Source: Halorarius litoreus (GTDB lineage: Archaea; Halobacteriota; Halobacteria; Halobacteriales; Haloarculaceae). Taken from it: a DNA stretch of 64,000 bases. A model generated the notes under the pieces. It was given only the letters and a program-made list of their open reading frames with translations. It was not told the DNA's origin and ran no database searches. Shown here piece after piece: positions 57,012-64,000 of this stretch. Each line of letters starts with the position of its first letter. Position 1 is the stretch's first letter. The stretch lies in NCBI RefSeq assembly GCF_024362405.1, contig NZ_CP101454.1:1178001-1242000 (forward strand), written 5' to 3'. The translations under genes and the position numbers were made by a program.

Positions 57012-58534
57012 GCTCCCCCACCGTAGACGTCGTCGAGGGCCGACTCGGAGGGTGCGTTCACGATGGTGACGGTGCTCCCGTCGACGGTGACGCGGAAGGC
57101 GTCGGCGTAGGGGCCGTCGGCGATGCGGTAGACCGTCGTGTCACCCGACGTGGAGACCTGCGTGCCGCCGTAGTGAGAGAGCAGGCGACCGTAGCCCTCG
57201 GCGAACTCCTGGGCCTCCGCCGAAGAGTTCCACGCGATCTTCCAGACGTACCCCGTCTCTTCGCCGTTCGCGTAGACGTGCATCCGGTCGTTCTCGTAGC
57301 CGCTCACGTACGCGAAGCCGTAGTTGAACGGGTCGGTGCGGTTCACCTGCCCGTCCTCGAGGTTGAGGAACTCCTGTGGCTGGACGACGCGACTGCTGTT
57401 CTGGTCGTCGTACAGCGTGTACGCGAACATCGCGGTCAGTCCGGACTGGCCGAGGCTGGCGTAGTCGGGGCGGGAGCTCCCGTCCGGGCGGGTGCCGGGA
57501 CGGACGCGCTCCCAGCCGTTCGACGTGCGGTCCTCGAACGTCACGTCCATCGGTGGGCCCGAGCCGTACTGTTCGGGGAACACCACGTGGGCGTCGGAGG
57601 TCGGCACCGCGGCGTACAGCTCGTTCACCCGCTCCCAACCGCCCTGCTTTCGGTAGTAGTCGACGAAGCCGGGGCCGTCGCTGTACGGGAAGTAGTTGAG
57701 GATGTAGACGCCGAGGTGGAACTCGCCGCCACCGCCGCCCCCACCAGAGGGCGCGGGGAGACACTCCCACTCCGCACCACACCGCTGCTCGTAGCGGTAC
57801 TGGACGAGGTTGGCGTCACCCTCGATGAGCCCGTTCTGGGCGTTGTACTGCATCCGCGTCTCCGCGCGGTACGACGAGAGGTTGTAGTACTGGTCCTGAA
57901 GGGCGTGGACGAGTTCGTGGCCGAGCGTCCGCTCGCCCGGGAGGTCCGGGGTGTCGCCTTCGGTGATGATGACGATGGTGTCGTTGCGCGGCGAGTAGAA
58001 CCCGAGGACAGAGGAGCCGCGGTTGGTGTTCTGGACGTCGAGCGAGTCGGTGTCCTCGCCGATGAGGAACATCGCCTCGAACTTCGCGTTGTCGAACTGG
58101 CTGAACGCCGTCGACGTCGCGCCGGACTGGGAGAACGAGCTGTTTCGGTACTCGGCCCGGGAGATGATCTCGACCGGGACGCGTTCCTCGAACTCCAGTT
58201 CGCGGACGACCTCGACGCGCGCCATCGCGCGGGCGACGACCGCCCGGCGCTCCGACTCGTTGAGGCCGTCGTCGCGAGTGAGCTGGAGCGTCTCGTTCGC
58301 CCAGTAGCCGTCTTCCCACCCAAGCACGTCCGTCTCGGGGTCGGGCGGGGAGACGACGGCCGCGGGCGTCGCGGTGCTCGTCGGCGTCGGGTCGGCGCCG
58401 GGGGTCGCGGTCGGTTCGGCCGTCGCCGTCGGGGAGTCGACCCCACCGAGCGGGGCACCGGGGGCGGAGTAGCCGACGCTACACCCCGCGAGGACGGTGA
58501 GGAGGGCGAGACTCAGTACCGCGAGCGTGCGCAT
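57008..58534 (-). CDS. Lipoprotein with HExxH metalloprotease-like motif, copy 2
   Basis: A 508-residue paralog from ATG 58534. The lipobox LTVLAGC ends the signal. A Thr/Pro-rich stalk (residues 30-65) follows, and then the core with GERTLGHELVHALQDQYYNL and QNGLIEGDANLVQYRYEQRC. A glycine run precedes the C-terminal half. It is encoded first and coupled to copy 1, so the pair is a tandem duplication kept together. The two share most core motifs but differ in loops and stalk. Confidence 0.83.
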   Translation of the reverse strand: MRTLAVLSLALLTVLAGCSVGYSAPGAPLGGVDSPTATAEPTATPGADPTPTSTATPAAVVSPPDPETDVLGWEDGYWANETLQLTRDDGLNESERRAVVARAMARVEVVRELEFEERVPVEIISRAEYRNSSFSQSGATSTAFSQFDNAKFEAMFLIGEDTDSLDVQNTNRGSSVLGFYSPRNDTIVIITEGDTPDLPGERTLGHELVHALQDQYYNLSSYRAETRMQYNAQNGLIEGDANLVQYRYEQRCGAEWECLPAPSGGGGGGGEFHLGVYILNYFPYSDGPGFVDYYRKQGGWERVNELYAAVPTSDAHVVFPEQYGSGPPMDVTFEDRTSNGWERVRPGTRPDGSSRPDYASLGQSGLTAMFAYTLYDDQNSSRVVQPQEFLNLEDGQVNRTDPFNYGFAYVSGYENDRMHVYANGEETGYVWKIAWNSSAEAQEFAEGYGRLLSHYGGTQVSTSGDTTVYRIADGPYADAFRVTVDGSTVTIVNAPSESALDDVYGGGA

Positions 58535-58615
58535 ACCCCCCAAGAGGACGCGAAGTGGCAAAAGTATCCCCGTCGCGGACCAACCGTTTTGCCCCACCGC
58601 GACGAACGACCGCCC

Positions 58616-59182
58616 ATGTTCGACCCCGACTCGACCGCGGTCGTCGTTGTGGACATGCAAAAGGGGTTCTGTCACCCCGACGGCTCGCTGTACGCTCCCG
58701 GCAGCGAGGCGGCCATCGAGCCCTGTGCCGAACTCGTCGCCCGCGCGAGGGAGGCGGGCGCGGGCGTCGTGTTCACGAAGGACGTCCATCCCCCGGAGCA
58801 GTTCGACGAGACCCACTACTACGACGAGTTCGACCGCTGGGGCGAGCACGTCGTCGAGGGGACGTGGGAGACCGACGTCGTCGACGGGCTCGCCGTCGAG
58901 GACGCCCACGTCGTGGAGAAACACACGTACGATGCGTTCCACCAGACGGACCTCGACGGCTATCTGGAGAGCCACGGCATCCACGACCTCCTCATCTGCG
59001 GGACGCTCGCGAACGTCTGTGTCCTGCACACGGCGGGCTCCGCGGGGTTGCGCGACTACCGGCCGGTACTCGTCGAGGACGCCATCGGCGCCATCGAGGA
59101 CGGCCACAAGGAGTACGCGCTGGAGCACGCCGACTGGCTGTTCGGTGAGGTCAGCGCGCTCGACGACGTGGCGTTCGCGTGA
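58616..59182 (+). CDS. Nicotinamidase-like cysteine hydrolase
   Basis: A 188-residue isochorismatase-fold enzyme from ATG 58616. The catalytic residues are Asp13 (VVVVDMQKGFCH), Lys102 (VEKHTYDAF) and Cys135 (GTLANVCVLHTA). The metal ligands of nicotinamidases, Asp56, His58, His67 and His78 (FTKDVHPPEQFDETHYYDEF and RWGEHVVEGTW), are also present, which argues for PncA-type activity rather than a generic cysteine hydrolase. It would turn nicotinamide into nicotinate for the PRTase at 54483-55625. Confidence 0.88.
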   Translation: MFDPDSTAVVVVDMQKGFCHPDGSLYAPGSEAAIEPCAELVARAREAGAGVVFTKDVHPPEQFDETHYYDEFDRWGEHVVEGTWETDVVDGLAVEDAHVVEKHTYDAFHQTDLDGYLESHGIHDLLICGTLANVCVLHTAGSAGLRDYRPVLVEDAIGAIEDGHKEYALEHADWLFGEVSALDDVAFA

Positions 59183-59646
59183 GCATGCGCCTCCGCCGTG
59201 CCACGAACGCCGACGCGGCTTCGCTGGTCGCCCTCCACGAGCGGGCGCTGCGCGACGCGGGCACCGACCCCGCGGACGTGCCGGGCAACGACGACCTCCA
59301 GGCGGTCGAGCAGACGTTTCTCGACGTGGGTGGGGAGTTCCTGGTCCTCGAGGACGGCGACGACGCGGTCGCGATGGGTGGCTACCGACCCGTCGACGAC
59401 GACACCGTCGAGCTGTTCCGTATCGCCGTCACCCCCGAGCGCCAGCGGCAGGGGCTCGGCCGCCGCATCGTCGACACGCTGGAGCGGCGCGCCCGCGTCC
59501 ACGAGTACGAGCGCGTGGTACTGGAGACGGTCGTCGAGCAGACGGCTGCAGCCGAGTTCTACCCCGCACGCGGATACGAGGAGACGTATCGAGGGGCGAC
59601 CGAGAGCGGGAACTACACCCTCCTGCGGTTCGAGAAGGCGCTGTGA
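59179..59646 (+). CDS. GNAT-family N-acetyltransferase
   Basis: A 155-residue acetyltransferase. Start GTG 59179 overlaps the hydrolase stop; ATG 59185 is also possible. The acetyl-CoA loop is FRIAVTPERQRQGLGRRIVD (Q/RxxGxG/A), followed by AAAEFYPARGYEETYRG. It belongs to the broad GNAT group acting on amines; the substrate is unknown. Probably in an operon with the nicotinamidase-like gene. Confidence 0.88.
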   Translation: MSMRLRRATNADAASLVALHERALRDAGTDPADVPGNDDLQAVEQTFLDVGGEFLVLEDGDDAVAMGGYRPVDDDTVELFRIAVTPERQRQGLGRRIVDTLERRARVHEYERVVLETVVEQTAAAEFYPARGYEETYRGATESGNYTLLRFEKAL

Positions 59647-59719
59647 GGTGACCACGAGTTCGTGAGCCACCGGCACACAGCCGCGCACGGCCTATGGGTG
59701 AATCCACCGAACCGGTAGC

Positions 59720-60838
59720 ATGGACCGACGACGCTATCTGGGGGGTGCCGGCGCGCTCGGTATCGGCGCGATCGCGGGCTGTACCGGGCTCACTGGGTCA
59801 CAGGGCAGCGGGGTCGACACCGGCGACGGTGGCAAGAGCCGGCCGCCGACCGCCGACGGGGAGGGGCTACCCGTTCCGGAGAGCGAACTCCGGCGTGGGG
59901 CGCCGAAGGACGCGATTCCCGCCATCACGGACCCCGAGTTCGCAGCCGACTGGCGCGACCAGGAGTGGTCGCTCTCGGACGGCGACCAGGTCGTCGGCGT
60001 GGCCCGCGGCGGCGAGGCGCGGGCGTACCCGCTGTCGGTGCTCAACTGGCACGAGATCGTCAACGACGAACTCGACGGCCCGCTGCTGGTGACGTACTGT
60101 CCGCTGTGTGGCTCGGCCGTGACCGCCGTCCGCGAGGTGAACGGCCAGGAGACGACGTTCGGCGTCTCGGGCTTTCTCTACATGAACGACCTCGTGATGT
60201 ACGACCGGCTGACCGACAGCCTCTGGAGTCAGATCCTCGCGACGGCCATCCGTGGCGACCGAACGGGGGACACGCTCGAACTCCTCCCGTCGTCGCTGAC
60301 GACCTGGAGGGCGTGGCGCGAGGAGTACCCCGATACGGTCGTCCTCCTGCCGCCGCCGGCATCGAGTACTGTGAACGGGCGGGACGTGCGCCGCGACTAC
60401 GGCCGAAACCCCTACGCGGGCTACGAGGAATCGCGACGAATCGGCATCGGCGGGAGCTACGACGACGACCGCCTCCACCCGAAGGCCATCGTCATCGGCA
60501 TCGAGGGCGACGGCGTCTCGCGTGCGTACCCGCTGGAGGCTGTCGCGGCGGCGGGCGTCGTCAACGACACCGTCGGCGGCCGGCCCGTGGTCGTCACCGT
60601 CGCACGGGACGACACGCTCGTCGCGTACGAGCGCACCGTCGACGGTGAGCCGCTCGAGTTCGCCGCGGGAAACGCACGAACCATGACCGCCAGCGGGTCG
60701 CGCTGGAATCGGGCGACCGGTCGGGCGATAGACGGACCGCACGAGGGGACGACGCTCGCGCCCGCGACGGAGAAATCGCCGATGTTCTTCTTCGCGTGGC
60801 TGGATTTCACCCCCGACACCGAGGTGTACGGGACCTAG
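59720..60838 (+). CDS. Secreted DUF3179 lipoprotein (Tat signal)
   Basis: A 372-residue protein. The start MDRRRYLGGAGALGIGAIAG has a twin-arginine motif and a lipobox (IAGC), so it should be exported folded and lipid-anchored. The DUF3179 domain follows: YPLSVLNWHEIVNDELDGPL, VTYCPLCGSAVTAVREVNGQ and FGVSGFLYMNDLVMYDRLTD. The CPLC motif may bind metal or form a disulfide. Function of DUF3179 is unknown. Convergent with the hot-dog gene, stop codons overlapping as CTAG. Confidence 0.88.
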   Translation: MDRRRYLGGAGALGIGAIAGCTGLTGSQGSGVDTGDGGKSRPPTADGEGLPVPESELRRGAPKDAIPAITDPEFAADWRDQEWSLSDGDQVVGVARGGEARAYPLSVLNWHEIVNDELDGPLLVTYCPLCGSAVTAVREVNGQETTFGVSGFLYMNDLVMYDRLTDSLWSQILATAIRGDRTGDTLELLPSSLTTWRAWREEYPDTVVLLPPPASSTVNGRDVRRDYGRNPYAGYEESRRIGIGGSYDDDRLHPKAIVIGIEGDGVSRAYPLEAVAAAGVVNDTVGGRPVVVTVARDDTLVAYERTVDGEPLEFAAGNARTMTASGSRWNRATGRAIDGPHEGTTLAPATEKSPMFFFAWLDFTPDTEVYGT

Positions 60839-61302
60839 CTCTTGAACAGGCGGTAGGCGCCCTGGCCGATGGCGACGGGCACGGTCTCGCCGTCGTGGGT
60901 CGACTCGACGAGCACGTCGGCGACGCCCACGGTGTCGCCCGCGCGGATGACCTCCGCGGTCGCCGTCAGGTCGTCGGTCGCCTGCTGGAGGTAGTTGACG
61001 TTGAGGTTGATGGTGGCGACGCCGTCGTTGACGGGGTCGGTGAGATGCCCACGGAGGGCGATGCCGCCGACGGTGTCGATGAGCGTGGAGGCGATCCCGC
61101 CCTGGATGGGCGGGCGGTCGTTCGCGTCGGCCCCCGCCCACGGGACGTTCGTGAGTTTCCGGTCGTAGGGGATGGACATGACCGCGCGGCCGTACGCCAG
61201 CTCCTCGACCTGGACGCCGAGCCACGAGAGGAACTCGTGTCTGGTATCGAAGTAGTGCTGGACGGCCTCGGCCGCGCCCTCGGGGATGTGGTCGTCGCTC
61301 AT
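60835..61302 (-). CDS. PaaI-type thioesterase (hot-dog fold)
   Basis: A 155-residue protein from ATG 61302. The hot-dog core is GRAVMSIPYDRKLTNVPWAG, then PPIQGGIASTLIDTVGGIAL (active-site Gly and Asp position) and TINLNVNYLQQATDDLTATA. It likely hydrolyses an acyl-CoA, as in phenylacetate or related pathways. No such pathway genes are nearby. Confidence 0.88.
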   Translation of the reverse strand: MSDDHIPEGAAEAVQHYFDTRHEFLSWLGVQVEELAYGRAVMSIPYDRKLTNVPWAGADANDRPPIQGGIASTLIDTVGGIALRGHLTDPVNDGVATINLNVNYLQQATDDLTATAEVIRAGDTVGVADVLVESTHDGETVPVAIGQGAYRLFKS

Positions 61303-61351
61303 GGGACATTCGAGAACGACCACGGGCTTGTACCCACCGGCAGTGCCGCCG

Positions 61352-61591
61352 TCAGAACGTGTAGTCGTCGCCGGTCTCCTCGCGGGCTGCGGGGTCCTGC
61401 TGGTCGTTCGTGGCCTGCGTGAACACGTCTTCTGCGGGCTCGTCGCTCGTCGTGTCCATGTTGTAGACGGAGACGCCGCGGGTCAACAGCTCTTCCATCG
61501 CCTGCTCACGGTTGAGGAACTCACCCTGGTCGACCAGTCGCTGCACCTCGTCGGCGAGCCGGGCGGGAACGTCCACCTCGATCTTGGACAT
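61352..61591 (-). CDS. RHH-like protein with acidic tail
   Basis: A 79-residue protein from ATG 61591. The first 45 residues (SKIEVDVPARLADEVQRLVD, FLNREQAMEELLTRGVSVYN) have the ribbon-helix-helix pattern. The remainder is a Glu/Asp/Thr-rich tail ending GDDYTF. It resembles the small RHH proteins of haloarchaea such as DUF7120. Probably a DNA-binding regulator with unknown target. Standalone. Confidence 0.8.
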   Translation of the reverse strand: MSKIEVDVPARLADEVQRLVDQGEFLNREQAMEELLTRGVSVYNMDTTSDEPAEDVFTQATNDQQDPAAREETGDDYTF

Positions 61592-61650
61592 GATTCGCCA
61601 TTCGAACGGCGACCGTGATAAAGTTGGGTCCGCGGCGAACCGTGCGTCGG

Positions 61651-61866
61651 CTACGTCGCGTCGTCCGCGTTCTCGGCGTCGGCGTCCTCGCTCGCGCCCC
61701 CGCGCCGGACGATCGCCTCGCTTCCACAGTCGGGGCAGGTCTCGCGGTCGGCGAAGATGGCCCGCTCGCAGTCGGCACACTCGAACGCGGCCGATTCCTG
61801 GGCGGCGTCGCTCGCCTCCCGCTTCAGTTTCTCCGCTCGCCTGCCGAGGTCGCGAAACAACCCCAT
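61651..61866 (-). CDS. Small zinc-ribbon protein
   Basis: A 71-residue protein. A basic helix (RDLGRRAEKLKREASDAAQE) leads to a zinc ribbon FECADCERAIFADRETCPDC, then an acidic tail. The start overlaps the stop of the FKBP gene by one base (TGATG), so it is coupled to the chaperone. Such proteins are common in haloarchaea and may be nucleic-acid or protein adaptors. Function unknown. Confidence 0.83.
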   Translation of the reverse strand: MGLFRDLGRRAEKLKREASDAAQESAAFECADCERAIFADRETCPDCGSEAIVRRGGASEDADAENADDAT

Positions 61867-62336
61867 CAGTCGATCGAGACTATCTCCACGTCGAACTCGA
61901 GGGTCTCGCCCGCGAGCCGGTGGTTGAAGTCCACCTTCACGACGTCCTCGCCCACGTCGACGACCTCGCCGGGCAGGCCCTGTTCGGTCTGGAGCTGCAT
62001 CCCCTCCTCGACGCTCGCTCCCTGCAGCATCTCGTCGAGCTGGTCGCGCTCGTAGGTGACGACGCGGTCCTCGCTCCGCGCGCCGTACCCCTTCTCGGGC
62101 GGGATGGTCACGACCTCGCGGTCACCGGCGGCCATGCCGACGAGCGCCTCGTCGAGCCCTTCGATGACCTTCCCCGCGCCGACCTCGACTTCGAGCGGGC
62201 TGTACTCGCGGCCCGGCTGCTCGTCGAGCAGGCCCTCGTCCGCGGCGACGTCCTGCCGCGAGGTGTCGAACACCGTACCGTCGTCGAGTCGGCCGACGTA
62301 CTCCAGCGCGACCGTATCGCCGTCTGCGATGGTCAT
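61866..62336 (-). CDS. FKBP-type peptidyl-prolyl isomerase (SlyD-like)
   Basis: A 156-residue archaeal FKBP. The PPIase core has DTVALEYVGRLDDGTVFDTS, LEVEVGAGKVIEGLDEALVG and MAAGDREVVTIPPEKGYGAR, followed by an insert-in-flap chaperone domain (about residues 87-134) and the returning FDVEIVSID. It speeds proline isomerisation and prevents aggregation in the cytosol. There is no C-terminal His-rich tail of the bacterial SlyD type. Coupled to the zinc-ribbon gene. Confidence 0.93.
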   Translation of the reverse strand: MTIADGDTVALEYVGRLDDGTVFDTSRQDVAADEGLLDEQPGREYSPLEVEVGAGKVIEGLDEALVGMAAGDREVVTIPPEKGYGARSEDRVVTYERDQLDEMLQGASVEEGMQLQTEQGLPGEVVDVGEDVVKVDFNHRLAGETLEFDVEIVSID

Positions 62337-62659
62337 GGGGACTCTCGGGGGGGCGTGGGGATACGTGTTGGGGCCGTGCGTGGCCGAGCGACCGAAGGGA
62401 GCGAGGCCACGTCGTTGCGAGCGGCGAACCCAGTGGGCCGTGAGCCGCAGGGTTCGAGGACTCTCCGGTTCGGGCGAGCAGGCCGCGCTCGCTGACGCTT
62501 GTCGTGCTCGATACAGAGCAGAGAGTTACCGCTCCGAGACGTGTTCTACCCGCACTCTGTCAGTAACCGCGTGCTGAATATAGAGGGTGAGTTCAGCAAG
62601 AAGTCCAATCTGTTGCTGAAAGTATATTACAGAGTGAATCGTAGCACGAGACTGAAACG
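62337..62659. other. Intergenic stretch upstream of the membrane-protein cassette
   Basis: 323 bases with no gene. The left part is filler of GCGAG-type words. From 62509 it holds the repeated-element left end (see 62509-62597). The last 40 bases before ATG 62660 are AT-richer (GTATATTACAG) and probably carry the promoter of the 68-residue gene. Confidence 0.65.
62509..62597. repeat. Left end-sequence of the repeated element, copy 2 (chromosome)
   Basis: Matches 12272-12360 in the provirus: CGATACAGA, AGAGAGT, a 25-base gap, GCACTCTG, ACCGCGTGCTGAATATAGAGG, TTCAGCAA. Conserved spacing across 90 bases excludes a chance word match. Together with 62876-62906 it brackets the 68-residue membrane protein gene. 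Confidence 0.65.
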
Positions 62660-62866
62660 ATGCCCTCCCTCGACACCACTCGAAAGATTGCCCTTGCTCT
62701 CACCTGTGTGTACGTACTGGCTGTCTTACTCATCGGTTATTTCGTGATTCAACAGATTCTGCTCTCGGTGGGTATTGCCGTGCTTGGAGTCATCGCGTAC
62801 CTTGTATGGCGGCTACTATGGGGTTCGGGACCAGAAAATGGCAACGGCCCTGTAGACGCGGCGTAG
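62660..62866 (+). CDS. 68-residue two-span membrane protein
   Basis: A small protein with two hydrophobic helices (about residues 9-29 and 33-52, the second ending YLVWRLLWG) and a polar Asn/Gly tail. No family is recognised. It is bracketed by the same end-sequences as the HalOD1 gene at 12511-12756, but stands in the opposite orientation relative to the ends. The cargo of the two copies is unrelated. Confidence 0.72.
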   Translation: MPSLDTTRKIALALTCVYVLAVLLIGYFVIQQILLSVGIAVLGVIAYLVWRLLWGSGPENGNGPVDAA

Positions 62867-62875
62867 ATTTGTCGT

Positions 62876-62906
62876 TGACCGACTCGCGCTATCTATGCAG
62901 CACGAC
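62876..62906. repeat. Right end-sequence of the repeated element, copy 2
   Basis: 31 bases TGACCGACTCGCGCT...GCAGCACGAC, differing from 12911-12941 at three positions. Read on the other strand it starts CGTGCTGCATAGATAG, an imperfect inverted partner of the left end. Confidence 0.7.
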
Positions 62907-63088
62907 TCCTGCAACACCATCTGTATCTGATAGAACTCACCGTGGTAATTACGCCACACCCATCGATCAGAGTCGAGAATCAGTAGCACAGCCGGCCCAT
63001 ACCACGAGAATCCGAGGCGAACCCGAAGTGGTTCAACAGCGTCAACAGCCTGCGACTTCCAGCGTCGACCAGAACGCCACGCCCGCGC

Positions 63089-63985
63089 CTACGGCTCGGG
63101 CAGGTCGTAGCTGACGCCGGTCAGCCCCTCGCTCACGTCCCAGAGCCGACGAGCAGCCGCCTCGTCGTACGACCGTCGCGACGAGCGCTGTTGCTCCGGG
63201 GCACCGCGCATGTTCATGAGGCCACCGGGACCGTAGTAGGCGCCGCCCTCGACGTCGGGTGCGGTCGCGGCGTACAGCGTCGGGAGCGCCCCGTCCGCGG
63301 CGGGCTGCGCGAGCACCGCGTTGGCGACCTGCATCCCGACCTTCCGGAGCGTCGAGCCCATCATCTCCGGGCCGCGTTCCTGCAGGTTCGTGTCGGCGTA
63401 CCCCGGGTGGACGCCGACGCTCACCTGGTCACGGTCGGCGGCATCCAGTCTGCGGTCGAGTTCGTACGCGAACAGCAGGTTCGCGAGTTTGGACTGCGCG
63501 TACGCGCCCCACTTGTCGTAGTCGCGCTCGCTCTGGAGGTCCTCGAAGTCAATCGACCCCCGCTCGTGCACACCACTCGAGACGGTGACGACACGGGCGT
63601 CGGCCGCGAGGTCGTCGAGGAGCAGGCCGGTGAGCGCGAAGTGGCCGAGGTGGTTGACGCCGAACTGCATCTCGAAACCGTCGGCGGTCTCGCGGCGTGG
63701 AATCGCCATCAGGCCGGCGTTGTTCACGAGGACGTCGACCGTCCGGTCGAGGCGGTCGGCGAACGCCCGAGCGGAGCCGAGGTCCGCGAGGTCGAGAGCC
63801 TCGACCGTGAGGTCGGCGTCGGGGACCTCGCGGGCGATGTCGGCAGCGGCGTCCTCCCCGCGGTCGGTGCTTCGACACGCGAGGACGACGGTCGCGCCGG
63901 CGCGGGCGAGTTCGCGGCTCGTCTCCAGTCCGAGCCCGCTGTTCGCTCCGGTGACGGCGGCGACCCGATCCGAGCAGTCCGGCAT
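63089..63985 (-). CDS. Short-chain dehydrogenase/reductase
   Basis: A 298-residue classical SDR of the retinol-dehydrogenase-like group. The nucleotide-binding motif is AAVTGANSGLGLETSRELA, then the structural DVLVNNAGLMAI, and the active site YAQSKLANLLFAYELDRR with Tyr-x3-Lys. The N-terminal Arg-rich segment after the second strand (ACRSTDRGED) points to NADP. It oxidises or reduces an unknown carbonyl substrate. The C-terminal part has a Gly/Tyr-rich stretch (EGGAYYGPGGLMNM) usual in this subgroup. Confidence 0.93.
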   Translation of the reverse strand: MPDCSDRVAAVTGANSGLGLETSRELARAGATVVLACRSTDRGEDAAADIAREVPDADLTVEALDLADLGSARAFADRLDRTVDVLVNNAGLMAIPRRETADGFEMQFGVNHLGHFALTGLLLDDLAADARVVTVSSGVHERGSIDFEDLQSERDYDKWGAYAQSKLANLLFAYELDRRLDAADRDQVSVGVHPGYADTNLQERGPEMMGSTLRKVGMQVANAVLAQPAADGALPTLYAATAPDVEGGAYYGPGGLMNMRGAPEQQRSSRRSYDEAAARRLWDVSEGLTGVSYDLPEP

Positions 63986-64000
63986 GTCGGCAGCGCTCCA

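Overview
The window is from a halophilic archaeon of the class Halobacteria. It is GC-rich with strongly acidic proteins, and it carries archaeal genes in haloarchaeal form: ftsZ2 with cdrL/cdrS, rio2, rpl15e, eIF1/SUI1, ncsA, HalOD1-domain proteins and leaderless-type promoters. The sequence does not let me name a genus.

Positions 1 to about 14,500 are accessory DNA. The left edge holds the end of a C5 cytosine methylase and a short tyrosine recombinase, followed by a less GC-rich stretch with a membrane histidine kinase and a small zinc protein. From 14,356 down to 2,542 almost everything is on the minus strand, and many stop/start codons overlap as ATGA or GTGA. This block has a HerA/FtsK-type packaging ATPase, two adjacent capsid-sized proteins, a Kelch-like propeller protein, and a run of small single-span membrane proteins. 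That is the layout of a membrane-containing, vertical double-jelly-roll virus of the SH1/PH1/HHIV-2/SNJ1 group. I read it as an integrated or decaying provirus that abuts the 3' end of tRNA-Tyr at 14,511-14,584. The other attachment site is not in the window. Two HalOD1 genes and several very small genes are lodged in it.

From 14,756 on the DNA is chromosomal. cdrL, cdrS and ftsZ2 form the cell-division locus. The 200 bp between cdrL and cdrS hold seven copies of an 8-bp motif, including an 18-bp perfect palindrome. Housekeeping and metabolic genes follow: ncsA (tRNA thiolation), an M29 aminopeptidase, endonuclease IV, a phosphate permease with a coiled-coil partner and a universal stress protein, lipoate ligase, and a DJ-1/PfpI protein. 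Next come kynureninase, a ring-cleaving dioxygenase/esterase/HxlR group that resembles bacterial quinone-detoxification modules, rio2, rpl15e and eIF1.

The right third holds a membrane-anchored transcription factor, nucS and mutS (two mismatch-repair systems about 1.5 kb apart), thioredoxin and DsbA-like proteins, and an ABC exporter. It continues with a thiD-thiN thiamine gene next to an AIR-synthase-like protein, sufS, nicotinate phosphoribosyltransferase with a nicotinamidase-like enzyme, two tandem HExxH lipoproteins, an FKBP chaperone and an SDR.

The main non-coding signals are the cdr operator array, a 28-bp promoter-like element present four times between 30.0 and 35.4 kb, and a pair of GTAAAG-N4-CTTTAC palindromes at 50.4 kb. 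A pair of diverged end sequences also flanks two unrelated small genes, at 12.3-12.9 kb inside the provirus and at 62.5-62.9 kb in the chromosome.
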